Positions 28,186-39,700 of a DNA stretch of 64,000 bases are shown here, piece after piece. Both the position numbers and the translations under genes were made by a program. Under the pieces are notes generated by a model that ran no database searches, was not told the DNA's origin, and saw only the letters and a list, made by a program, of their open reading frames with translations. Position 1 is the stretch's first letter; each line of letters starts with the position of its first letter. Location: contig NC_135218.1 in assembly GCF_052324685.1 (NCBI RefSeq), forward strand, positions 17,523,479-17,587,478. Reading direction: 5' to 3'. Source of the DNA: Brachyhypopomus gauderio (lineage: Eukaryota; Chordata; Actinopteri; Gymnotiformes; Hypopomidae).

Positions 28186-29838
28186 CTGCATTACTAAGTC
28201 ATTCATTAGGACAGCTAAATGAGTGCTGGTGGAGTTAGCTAGCCCATGTCATCAGTCATGGATCCATTCTTGCCTTTTAGGATATCGGATATAGACAAAG
28301 GGATGTTGTGAGGACTGTGCTATAAGCTAAAGTGCAATACTGTTAGAATGAGCAAATTGGTCTGAAGTACAAAATTGAAATCAGGTATCACGATAGATAT
28401 GCTAATCTGTTAAATCTATCTAGATGGCACCCATTGTAACCCAAGTCTGAACTCTTCACATATGCCACCTGCCTCTGAGAGATGAGCGATGTTTTATTAA
28501 CATGATATCATTCAGCCCTGAAAATAATTTATTGATGAGTAGAGTCTAGAAAAATAGCCACGATCCCTCAGCACAAAGCATATGGCAGGCAGGACTGTGC
28601 TTCCTGCCAGATCTTATGTCCTCCCTCAATAATACCAACCTGAGTGACTGACACACACTCTGCTCTATTCACTCTGATTCATTTCTTAAACCTTATATCA
28701 ATGTTGTGCAACATAAACTGATTTAAATGTATTTACTTGCCAGCTATGAAAATAATGACAAAAAGAATAATAAAGAAATAGCTGAAATCAAATACGGAGG
28801 CAATTAAGTGAAAGTCAGTTGTATATTCAGCACACTGAAGTTATGCTGTATTGCACTGAAATGTATTTTAATACATTTTCCACTTTTCTTTTAGGGTCAT
28901 GGTATCTCTAAATCTTCTGAGATATCTACTGATCAAAGAGAAAAAGAACTTAGTAAGACTGATGCACAGCAATATCCAAATAAAGACTTATACTGAATAT
29001 GTTCTAGTCATGTGATGACAAATCTTATTGTTTTCAGACAAATATATGGACAGACCTTTGTGACATTGCAGAGAAGTATATAAAAACATTGCGTGTGTGT
29101 CTCACCATGTCAAAATCGTACTATTTGGCAGAGTTAAAGAAACTACATGACACCAAAAAGATTATGGCAAAAGGTAAGGGAATCTCAATTGAATTAAAAT
29201 ACATTAATCTGTAGGTACAGGATGAACAGCCAACAGACTGATGCTAATGTTGACTGGGGCTTTAAATTCTTCAGGTCATCAGATAAAAGTGACATTTAAA
29301 TAAAATTATGTTATTGTGCTGTGTAGCTGCACAGCTGTAAATGTCCAGTGATGGAATGTTTCATGTAGTGGCTTAATGTTTGTGCTGCCTGTATATAGTA
29401 TAGTATAACCTAAAACATACAATAATATTTACTGGTTCATTTCTGTGAATTATGTTTTATTCAGTCTTACCTGTTCTAACTAAAGTAACAGACAAAATAT
29501 GACTTTCGACAAGTGCTTTCCAAAGATTTTTGTTCCTTCAGAATTGAAAGATATTACAGTGAAAAAATCAATGCAGCATATGGTGAGAAATGAAAAGTCA
29601 GGCCCAATGCCACCTGAAGCACAGGACAAGGTAAATTCATCTTTAATTAACATTAATGCAGTAAATATAGTATGTAATATATAATAAAATATAACAAATA
29701 TAATTAAAAATAAAATATAATCCCTAATAATCCTAACAGATCTGTAATTGGCAGGTTCTACAATGTGCACTTATTACACATGACCTGATGGAAAGTCTTG
29801 TGGTTCGAATTGAGGAGCTCATAGAGGAGCAAGTCTAA
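23758..29838 (+). CDS. glmn: Glomulin, RBX1-binding inhibitor of cullin-RING ligases, complete
   Basis: Coding exons: 23758-23796, 24133-24258, 25084-25194, 25283-25391, 25765-26017, 26184-26286, 26380-26561, 26796-26849, 26942-26972, 27073-27162, 27383-27424, 27542-27615, 27791-27875, 27998-28107, 28895-28952, 29038-29173, 29542-29630, 29755-29838 (1776 bp, 591 aa; human 594). Glomulin is a helical-repeat protein that caps the RING protein RBX1 and blocks E2 docking; it is needed for vascular smooth muscle. Conserved blocks include LPVPYLHKQ (exon 5), LISLL..VSLPEGPETDLL (exon 14), VSLNLLRYL (exon 15), MPPEAQDK (exon 17) and the last helix LMESLVVRIEELIEE. All introns are GT-AG except intron 7, whose donor reads AG|GC. 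The ATG was chosen because it gives a short first exon in phase with exon 2. 3' ends with spo16 converge. Confidence 0.95.
28131..28184. repeat. (CA)n microsatellite in glmn intron 14
   Basis: Pure CA run beginning 24 bases after the exon 14 donor. Confidence 0.95.
29206..29400 (+). repeat. ~195-bp repeat, copy 1 (glmn intron 16)
   Basis: Starts CTGTAGGTACAGGATGAACA and matches 30366-30565 along its length with moderate divergence. It includes the shared blocks GTGACATTTAAATAA and TTGTGCTGTGTAGC. Confidence 0.75.
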
Positions 29839-30365
29839 CATGAACATCACTTTTTTTTTTGAAGGGGGGGGGGGGGGGGTGACAGTTATTTCTAGTAAAG
29901 TTCTGAGAACATCTTTGAAGGTTTTTCAGCAATATAGGTGGCAAAATGAAACCACATTTAACCCCAGTGTAAAATAAGTATGTCAAAGTAGCTTACATAC
30001 ACTTATCCTCATTACACTGGGCTACAGGTGTGTTGAAAAGCTCTTGGGTTTTACACCAGTTCACACTTTCAGGTCACATTATTGGATTCCATTACATCTT
30101 AGAAATGAATCACCTACTGTGAATTTCCCATCACTCAGTTTAATGAATTAAGCCTTTCAATGAATTTGTGAAACACAACATAAAAACAAACAATATATCA
30201 TCTGTTTCTAAATGTTTAAACAATAGATACTTGTATTTACCTGGTTTTATTTAAAATTATATTTTAGAAATGAGGAAATCATGACTGGCCAAGAAAGAAC
30301 TTAAAGAGTTCTCGATATGGGTATATAGCATAGTAACTTAGCAAACTGCTGTTAACAGAAAAAAA

Positions 30366-30565
30366 TATCTGTAGGTACAGGAAGAACAGCCAGTAGACTA
30401 CAGCTATTGTTAACCCAGACTTAAAGGTAAAGCCATCAGACAGAAGTGACATTTAAATAATATGATTTCATTGTGCTGTGTAGCATCGCTGTGAAGTTCA
30501 GGATTTCCAGCGATGGAATGTGTTACTTTCGTGTAGTGAATGAATGTCTGTGCTGTCTGTACTTT
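30366..30565 (+). repeat. ~200-bp repeat, copy 2 (glmn 3'UTR)
   Basis: Second direct copy of the repeat in glmn intron 16. It ends at the spo16 minus-strand poly(A) hexamer. Confidence 0.75.
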
Positions 30566-30569
30566 ATTT
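30564..30569 (-). terminator. spo16: Candidate spo16 poly(A) signal
   Basis: AATAAA on the minus strand, about 140 bases past the spo16 stop. It lies upstream (in plus coordinates) of the glmn AATAAA at 30608-30613, so the two convergent mRNAs would overlap at their 3' ends. Confidence 0.5.
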
Positions 30570-30710
30570 CTTACATTTGACACAATACTCTGAAAATGTG
30601 TACATGCAATAAATCAGATGTATTCAAAAACTCCTTAAAATACAGAGGCAGGCTTTAGTATGCCCATGCTTGTGGTGTCTAATTCTTCAGCTATTCACAC
30701 TTTGACAGTG

Positions 30711-32095
30711 TCATGATAGCTCCATGTCATGTAGTACTTCCAAAACCGGGCTGATTTGAATGATGTGAGCTCGGGTGAAAGACAACCGATCCCGTAAACT
30801 GTCTACATGGGGCTTGCTGGTGGCCTGCAATGAACATCAACTCTAAGGCCTTTCAATAATGTTAGCATGAAAACACGACAAATGTCTTTGCTCTTTGAAT
30901 GGAGTAAAGGACACTATAACTTACTAAGCAATAAAATAAAATTATAATACGATAAGTTGAACTCAATGTGAGTAAAATGTTTTTGGAACTTACTTTAGCA
31001 ATGGTTAGTATTGCCTTCACAACGTCTCCATTACTGTGGACAGGTAAGACTTTAAGGTTACTGCCAAAGAATCTGTTAGAGGAATCAAAATATATGACAC
31101 GTGTGTGAAAACTCTTATCTCATTGGCTACTATGCAATCTTCTACATCTTAAAACACTTGCACTTTGTAATACTTGAGCCTAGGGCGGTAGGGGAATTCC
31201 AAGGTAGATTTTTTTAGCAGCATGACTGATGTCAGAAAACACGCACCTTTTCTGCACAGTAGACACAGCCTCCCATTCTCTTATTCCATATACTGGGGAC
31301 TGAAGCAGAAGAAAGCAGTTTCTGTGGATCTGCACAAATGTTTCAATTTTACTAAATAAGTCTATATTTTGAGCGTTGTCAGTGAACTCCTCGGCGAGGA
31401 TCAGCATAAATGCGGTCCCTGCATAGAAGACCATTCAACATACGAAGCTCTGGTTAATTGGGACTTATACAGACAGAGGTTTGGGATACAGTCTATCAAA
31501 ACTTACTTTTGGCAAAAAACACTTAAAGGCCCACAAATAGGCAAAGTATCTCATTCAAATTCAAACAAGACAGCTGAGACACAACACACTATAATCAATA
31601 ACAGCTACCATAAACAATTTGCTAAACCTTACGTATAAGTGTCAAATACAGCTAATATTTCAGGTCTCAAAGTTCCTAATATGTAGGTACATTCATGAAA
31701 TGAAGGAATACTAAAGGATACTTAATTTTACAGTTAGCTTAAGCCATACCCACCTGACAGAGGAAACACGAAAGCACCATGTTCAACACTGTCTGAGAGG
31801 CGAATTCGGTGTTGTTGGGCTAAAAGCATCCGCAAAATCTCACTATTCTGCTAAGACATACCATATTAAAATGAACGATTTTCTTAATATGGACAACAAC
31901 GATAAAGAACCGCTTATACAGAAAACTCATAGCTAACGTTAACTAACCTAGCTAGACATCCTAGCTAAGTTAACTAATGAACAAAATATACTACAAAAGG
32001 TATTAGAAAACAAAAACTAGCAGACTAATAACCTGTAGCGACGTGCTAACAATAATAGTTGTTTTCCATGAACTCGGAATATTGCCGTTTGCCAT
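30711..32095 (-). CDS. spo16: SPO16 homologue (C1orf146), meiotic crossover factor, complete
   Basis: Coding exons in transcript order: 32095-32033, 31847-31754, 31418-31247, 31072-30994, 30824-30711 (522 bp, 173 aa; human C1orf146 180). The start MANGNIPSSWKTT aligns with the human N-terminus; other matches are RLSDSVEHGAF (human YSDSVENGS), FVQIHRNCFLLL, FFGSNLKVLPVH and ATSKPHVDSLRDR. SPO16 pairs with the XPF-like protein SHOC1 in an ERCC1-like complex that binds branched DNA and promotes class I crossovers at meiosis. All introns are GT-AG; the first donor (CAG|GTTATT) is weak. Tail-to-tail position beside glmn is the same as in human 1p22, which supports orthology. Confidence 0.92.
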
Positions 32096-33734
32096 TTCAA
32101 CTGGTCTATAACTATATATTTAACTATATAGCCACAAGTAGGCGGTTAGCTACAAATGCAAGCGTACTGAAGCCGTTAGTGATGGGCGCGCTAAGTTGAC
32201 GGTTGGTGGTGATGACTGGCTGGTGGAAGCGCGGCCATTTATTCTCCTGTGTCAGACTTTCATTATACAGTCACGAGGGTCCAAAGTTAATACTCGTTTG
32301 AAAATAATAATTTAAGATGCTAATTGTAACGTTTAAATTACAATAAGTTGTCTAAAGTATAGCACTATTGGCTAAACGTAATTGTCACTAGCACTAAAAA
32401 GATAATTCTTAAAATGAAACTTAAAATGAACACAATATACTAAAAAATAAATGTCAAGTTCTCAGATAGTGGAAATGAAACTCTAGCTGGTTGCTGTGAT
32501 TTTTGTTAACGAATTATTCACTAGGTGACTGCCAGTGTCTACCTGAGCCATATAGGGCTCTGGTGTCTACTAGCTACATTTTTATTAATTGGTTACTACG
32601 GTTGCTACGTGGAAATCATATCTTCAGTCAAAATGTACACAAGAATGTCTTTCCCGAGCAGGTGGGACGTTATGAAGTCCTGTGTCGATCTCTTGGTCGA
32701 TAGAACTGGGTAATGGTGGAAGAAGTGCAGTCCGAATAATGACGAGACGAATACCACAATGGTTAGGGTTGATGAATGGCGATTAACCCAAGAACCCATA
32801 ACGATAGCACCATCTGGCGGTGGGTAATAAAATCACAATGTTTAAATAAGAACGTTTACTTGTAAAGCACCTGTCATAAATACATGCAACATTAATAAAC
32901 AGACAATAGACAATAAATCACGAAAATTTTTTAAATTAAAATAACTATTCAATTATATATATATATTTTAATTATTCAAATAAGTAGAACAAACAATCAT
33001 AAAATGTAATTGAACCATAATTAAATACAATTATTTAATATAATAAATAAAATCATAGAAATGCTTTAAACAAACACAGATCTAAACAAGAAAGTTTTGA
33101 CGCTCTTCTCGAAGATTTCCAGAGCTTTGGGCCATAGTGGTTAAAAGCACCTCCTCCAATCTTTAACCGGATTTTAGGAATCACCAGTAGATTACTGTTT
33201 GAAGACCCGAGAGACCTGAATATCTAACAATCATTTCACTAAGGTAAAGAGGAACAAGCCCATGAAGACATTTAAAAACCATCACCAGAACCTTACGAAC
33301 AGGTAACCAGTGATATATGATCCCTTTCTCCTGCGGGTCAGGACCATTGCAACAGCGTCCTGAACTCGCTGCAGGTGTGAAATAGAGCTCTGTGGGAGAG
33401 TAGATAAAACTGCGTTGATAAATGCATGGACTATTACTATCCGCAGGAGAAATTCCACATTTTGTTTTCATTATTTTATTTTATTTTATTTAACAATGCT
33501 AAAGTGTTCATCCAAACATAACTTGTACATTCGAGTTTTTTTTTTAATCTTGAAACGTTTACGTCTTCATCCACAACATTTTGGCCGAGGAAGTTGCATG
33601 CCCGTGACCCCGGTTGTAGTTTGTCCGCCAGTATCCCACAATGCCACAGCTCCGTGCTTTGACCTCTCGCCAATTCCCGTTGGCGTGAAGCGGTGTGCGC
33701 GCGCTCTCTCTCCCTGGCCCGTGCACGGTGGATG
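32096..33734. promoter_or_regulatory. Divergent spacer between spo16 (-) and tomm70 (+)
   Basis: This 1.6-kb spacer must hold both promoters. It contains a degenerate LINE reverse-transcriptase piece (33075-33430, minus) and becomes GC-rich and CpG-rich from about 33585 towards tomm70 exon 1. It is also the join between the human-1p22-like and human-3q-like gene groups. No TATA box was recognised with confidence. Confidence 0.5.
33075..33430 (-). mobile_element. Degenerate LINE reverse-transcriptase fragment
   Basis: On the minus strand broken frames show the C-terminal part of a non-LTR retrotransposon ORF2, including the motif VFKCLHGLVPLYLSEM that is typical of L2/Rex-type elements, preceded by a frame shift. 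The piece is truncated on both sides and dead. Confidence 0.75.
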
Positions 33735-36700
33735 ATGGCCGCCTCAAAGCCCGTCGACCCCCAGTCTGCCAGCGGTCTTCCCCGGTGGCAGCTGGCCCTC
33801 CTGCTCGGGGCTCCCGTCGCGCTGGCGGTCGGGGCCGCGTACCTCTGGAGTCGGAGCGGCGCGAGAGAGACGACGCGGAGTAAGCGCAACGGCGAGCGGA
33901 AGACTCCGGAAGGCAGCGCCAGCCCGGTCCAGGGCCAACACGGAGCCCCCGAGCCCGAACAGGAGACCGCGGTGAGCGCCTGTTCGACGAGTCCGCTCCG
34001 CAGCCGAACCGGGCCCGCGGAGTAAACACGTCCGTCTGTCTGTGGCGTCTTTAGGCCGCCTGACGGGCCCGGCCCAGGTCCTCACAGGTAACGGCTAGCC
34101 TAGCGCGCTAGTCAAGGGCAACGCAGCTGACAGGTGCGGCGGCGGGAGGTGTTGTCCGCTCGCCTCGGTTCTTCCCCGGCGGTGTGTGCTGGTCAGAACC
34201 GCTGCTCTGGTCCTGACGCTCCTGCCTGGCCCAGGACGGGTAGCCGCCCAGCCCGGGTGCGTGTGGTAGAGAGCCGCTGCCCCGCGGATGGGCGAGGTGT
34301 TCGGCCTGGGGGCGGCGGGCGTGCGGTGCAGGTTTCAGAAGAAGCCAGACGGACGCAGGGATTAAACTGGTGGAGGTGTTAAAACTGATAGATAACAAAG
34401 TTAAGTTTAGAATATATCTATCGGTCAGCCTCGTGTACGATTAATTCCGTCAGTTTTTTGCTTCTGAATCACAAAATGTCTGTGATTAGAAGAGTAGCGC
34501 AACATGAGGTCGACTCTCTTTGAGCACACAGACATGGTAGGATGTAGTGACACTGACCTGATGTTGCTGATATGATTGACCTCTAGAGGTGAGGGGAGTC
34601 TTTTGGCAGAAATGAGAAAAAAAACATTTAAACAACACACAACATATATCCTGAAATGTAAATTTTCTAAGGTTTGTTAGACTTGAAACGCACCCAGTTC
34701 AGCAGTAAAATACTTGAGAAAGGTAACAGCATTAAGAACATTATCCAGTCATCAGTGCTCTAACCTTTACAACCACTGCTTGGTGTTTGCAGGCCTGTTG
34801 CTCTAAACTTTGTTTTTACATGTGCTCTGTTATTTTAAAAAATAGGGTGTTGTGATTTATTATGTATCCTCATATTACCGACCCTACCTCAAAATGGATC
34901 CATTGATGTCAGATTTACATCTGCAATCTCTATCACTTTTCTAATGGTCACTTAGTACACTCTATAGCAGGGGTACTCAACTGGCGGACCGCGGTCCGGA
35001 TCCGGACCCGAACGCAGTCCTGTCCGGACCCAATCTCATTCCTGATTAACTGGATACGGACCAAAACAAAACCGTAGCATTTATTTCAGGGCTATTGACA
35101 AAACACTCAGTCGCGAGTGTTACGTTTGCCACCCCCGCTCAACAACTTACGTTCGCCACCCCGCTCAACAACAAGCCTGCCTGGTTGACGCTTCGCGAGC
35201 GGCGCGAGGGTCCGCGCGGCGAAAATGACGTAATCGCTGTGGCTCCGCGTCTGCGCGAGTGTCTCGCGCGCTGTCGGTTCGAGAGGTCGTGCACCTCTCG
35301 AATTTTGTAACTTCGCGCCGCGCTTCAGCGCAATGAACAAAGTCACGTTTTCAGGGTTCATACACCTTTATAAGGTGGAATTAAAGCACTTGTACGTCAC
35401 TTTCAAGGTCCATTTCAATATTTCCCAGCATGTTAAACATAATTAAGTTAAATATTTATACATATACTCGAAATAATTCGCTTTTTATCACATTATTTAA
35501 TGGTTGTTTATTTAAAAAACGCCCAATCTTCACGTCCTCTCATGTTTCGTCCTGGAATTACAAGAGGCTCGTATTTGTTAACCTAATACAAGAGAACTAT
35601 TCAGTCAGACAGATATTTGTTGTGAAACCAAGTAGTTACAATTTCAAACATTTTAAAGTACTTTAACCTAAATTCCAGCACTTTTCAAACCTGAAACATA
35701 TAGCAACATTAAAATTGGTCAGGTAAATGTTCACTCCCCTGTTTTGAGGGGTGTTTCTACCATCGTTTCGGACAAAACGCCTATCGTTTCGGAGAACACT
35801 GCAGTGACGCTCGCGAAAGTATAAACGCCTCCACCGTTCGCGCACCGTCCACCCCCCCGTCCCCCCCCCCCCCCCCGCTCAACAACTTACGTTCGCCACC
35901 CCCGCCGCACCGGACCTCAGGGCACAGGTATCTGCCAAAATTGGACCGCGGACAAATTTAGTTGAGTACGCCTGCTCTATAGTATGGGGGCTTCTTTAAC
36001 AATCTTCAGGCATTGTTGTCATCTCTACTATAAAATATTTTGAAGGCTATACATGTGCTTCAGCTTCTATGTAGGTACTGTTACCTGACTATTTAGAAAA
36101 TATATCGAACATTAGCCTCTAAGGTTCTAGCCCTACAAAATGTGGTCCAAGGATCAGAATTGATTGTTGTGCATAACCTATGGCATCAAATCAATTTACT
36201 CTTCTTTGAGAAGACAACTTCTGTGTGATTGTTTTTCCTCGTTTACATGTTTTGAACTTGATTTGGTGGAGTAATATTTCCCCAATAGTCAAGTTGCCAG
36301 AAAAAATTTAATGGATGGGGCTGGGTGACGTGGCTTTAAAAGTGTTGCCATTACATGGTACCAATATTTATCAAACTACATCATACTGTGAAAGTCATAT
36401 GTAATGTAGCACAGGCATAACTAGGCTTGCAGTATGTATTGGCTATGTATTGGCTATTGTACAGGTCTACTGTAATGCAGGGGGGTGATAAAGCTCACAG
36501 CACAATGTAGAAATGTCACTTACATTTACATTTATGGCATTTAGCAGACGCTCTTATCCAGAGCGACTTACAAAAGTCACTTCACTTCACGTTCATATAG
36601 GCTTTAAGCCCTACCCAATAGTGTAGCACTAACCCTAAGTGAGATTTCAGCAAGGCTGGCTGCCTGCATCTTCTGAGACAAAGGTTGGAGTTTCATTTAA

Positions 36701-39700
36701 GGATGGTCTGGGCTTTACACTCCCTCAAATATTGTATAGTTGTCGGTACAATTTAGTTATTGGTGATTTTAGTAAAAAAATATATATATATTTGTAATTT
36801 TGATGCATTTTTGGTTTATATATATATTTGGTAAATATATATTTTGAATGAATTGTGTTCCAGAGGATTGCAGTTTGCCTGTTAAGGTCAGGCATGCACT
36901 GTAGGTGGAGATCCTAATGTGAATGCCCAGGTTAAACACGTGTAACATGGGGCTTAATATCTTTATTCTGCACACTAATCTGCTCCCTCACTGAATACTC
37001 ACATGCTGTGTTCACTGTAGATAAATTCACAGATGTCATGAGTTGTATGTTCGTATTTGTTAAATGCATGTTGGTAAGTATGTTTAAATGTGTATTAATT
37101 TTGTCACCACACAGAGCCCTCTAGATAGGGCCCAGGCTGCCAAGAACAGGGGCAATAAGTATTTCAAGGCGGGCAAGTACGAGCAGGCCATCCAGTGCTA
37201 CACAGAGGCCATCAGCCTGTGCCCAACAGAGCAGAAGAGCGACCTGTCCACCTTCTACCAGAACCGGGCCGCCGCATTTGAGCAGCAGGTCGGTCCTGAC
37301 CACCCCCCTCCAATCCATGCCGTGCCCTGTATGTTGTAGGTACTGTGTCTGTAAGCTGCTTCCAGGTAGTCATGTGCTGTATTGTGATGTTTGGGTCTGC
37401 AGTCGAAATGGGCAGAGGTGGTGGAGGATTGTTCCAGGGCCGTCGAGATGAACCCGCGGTACGTCAAAGCCCTCTTCAGACGCGCCAAAGCTCAGGAACG
37501 ACTGGACAAGAAGAAGGAGTGTCTAGAAGGTGGGGCCTCCATTCTCTTGTCATGTGGTACATTGGATCACCTGGATTTCTTCATCATACAGACTCTGTAC
37601 CTAATAAAGATGTCCTCTAAAGCAAGAATTAGCACAAAATAGACATTAGTAAGCAAGAAAGATGCATCAAAGAGTGTGCCAAGTGTGATGGTGTGGACTA
37701 AATCACATCCTAGGCAAATATATTTAAGCATATTTCGTTTTTCACTCAGCTCTGATCATGTTTCTATCCGTAGATGTGACGGCTGTATGTATCCTTGAGG
37801 CCTTCCAGAACCAGCAAAGCATGCTTCTGGCTGATAAGGTGCTGAAACAGCTGGGAAAAGAGAAGGCCAAAGAGAAATACAAGGTCAGATCATGTCACAC
37901 GAGAGGCCCAACCAGTCTGGAGTTCTCCCTATCCATCCCTCGTCTGAAGGTCTTTCTAGTCCGTCCTGTGGTTTACCTGCTCACACTCACTGTTGTGACC
38001 TTCCTGTGCAGAACCGCGAGCCTCTCATGCCGTCTCCCCAGTTCATCAAGTCCTACTTCAGCTCCTTCACTGATGACATCATCTCCCAGCCCCTTCAGAA
38101 GGGCGAGAAGAAGGATGAGGACAAGGATAAAGAGGGCGAGAGCGCTGAGGTCACGGAGAGGTCAGAGGTCATGATGTATCGGGTATGGGGGTGGTGCTGT
38201 TGGGTCAAATCCTAGAGCTGTCCTGTTAGTATACGTTTCCTTAGGGGTGGGGAGGGTTGAATAGTTTTAGCCTTGTCAGTGCATCTGGTGCATGGATGCA
38301 TCTGTGTTTGTTTACACTGTTCAAAGAGTAGAAAATGACATTATATATTATGTTATGCTCTTCATTATAAATTACAATATTTACTCTACATTATATAATA
38401 TTATACTCATCATACATTATATTAGACTCCTCATTATATATTATAGTATTCTACTCGTCATTGTCAACATATGCCTGCAGAGTATTGTAAATATAGAAAG
38501 CCACGTAGTCATGTGTAGGCTGTCGTCATATTTTAGTTGTCATGTTACACATGCAGCATTACACTGATGCCTGTATTTCTAAAGGAGTTCTGAGCGTACT
38601 GGGAGGCGTATGAAACCTCTTTGTGTTTGCAGCTCGGGCTACCTGAAGGCCAAACAGTACATGGAGGAGGAGAATTATGATAAGATCATCAGTGAGTGCA
38701 CAAAGGAGATTGAGTCGAATGGCAGGTACCTGGCAGAGGCTCTCCTGCTCAGAGCCACGTTCTACCTGCTCATTGGCAATGCCTCGGCCGCCCAGCCCGA
38801 CCTGGACCACGTCATTAACATGCAGGATGCCAGCATCAAGGTAAAGGAGGCCGGACATGTTGAATTCATATCCATGACAGTTAGGCCTGTGTTGAACAAA
38901 TCGATTTTCCGATTCAGAATCGATTCGCATATGATGATCTGATTATCGATTCGTACGTCCAAAGATCGATTTTTTTTAGTGAACTTTTACCCCCGCCTCA
39001 TCACTGAATTCACGCAGGCGTGCTCGGTCTAACTAACTGTAAAACGACTTGGTGTCGGACAGTGCCGGTAACGACGATAGTCAAATCGGAAATCTAAAAA
39101 CAGAAGGACAGTTTATCCAGTGTCAGTGACTATTTACAGTTAGTCCGTGTCACTGACCGTTTACCCAGTGTTTTTACAGTTTAAAAAAAGTTTTAAATGT
39201 TCTTGTAACGTTGGGCGCAAGGCGATGGACGAGACAGAATCCTTTGCACTTTCCAAATCGTTACGTTTATTACATTTACCGAAGCGCAGACAGCGCACAT
39301 AAAACACGTTTACATAGAACATGTGTCACTCAAACAACGACGAGCACAGGATGCTGCGCGCGCAAATTAAATAGACAAACCACATAAACCCCACGTGATT
39401 ACGAGACGAGCCACAGGTGAGGATTATCACAAGACGCACCCGCACCCACGGAGATACACCGACGTAGACGCAGACGACATTAACACGACCAAAACGGAGG
39501 GGTCGGGGACCGTAACGTGAGAGTTCTGTTCTTATATTCTCACTTTAAAGAAAAATACACGTTTACATTTTATACTTTCAGTTTATTAAGTGTGAGCACT
39601 TTTAAAATAAAAATGCATTTGGTAGCAACAGCTTATGGGTGAATTCTTAATTATTTAAATCGTAATAATAATGCACTGGTTAGTGTCCCAGTAGGAGCCC

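Larger units (their letters stand above)
29839..30613 (+). other. glmn: glmn 3'UTR with AATAAA at 30608-30613
   Basis: Non-coding stretch after the glmn stop. It starts with a 16-base G run at 29864-29879 and holds the second copy of a ~200-bp repeat (30366-30565) also found in glmn intron 16. A canonical AATAAA lies at 30608-30613, only about 100 bases before the spo16 stop codon on the other strand. Confidence 0.6.

Noticed and set aside
35107-35361. 84-codon minus-strand frame inside the tomm70 intron-1 hAT
   Set aside because: It lacks transposase motifs and lies in GC-rich repeat sequence; probably chance.
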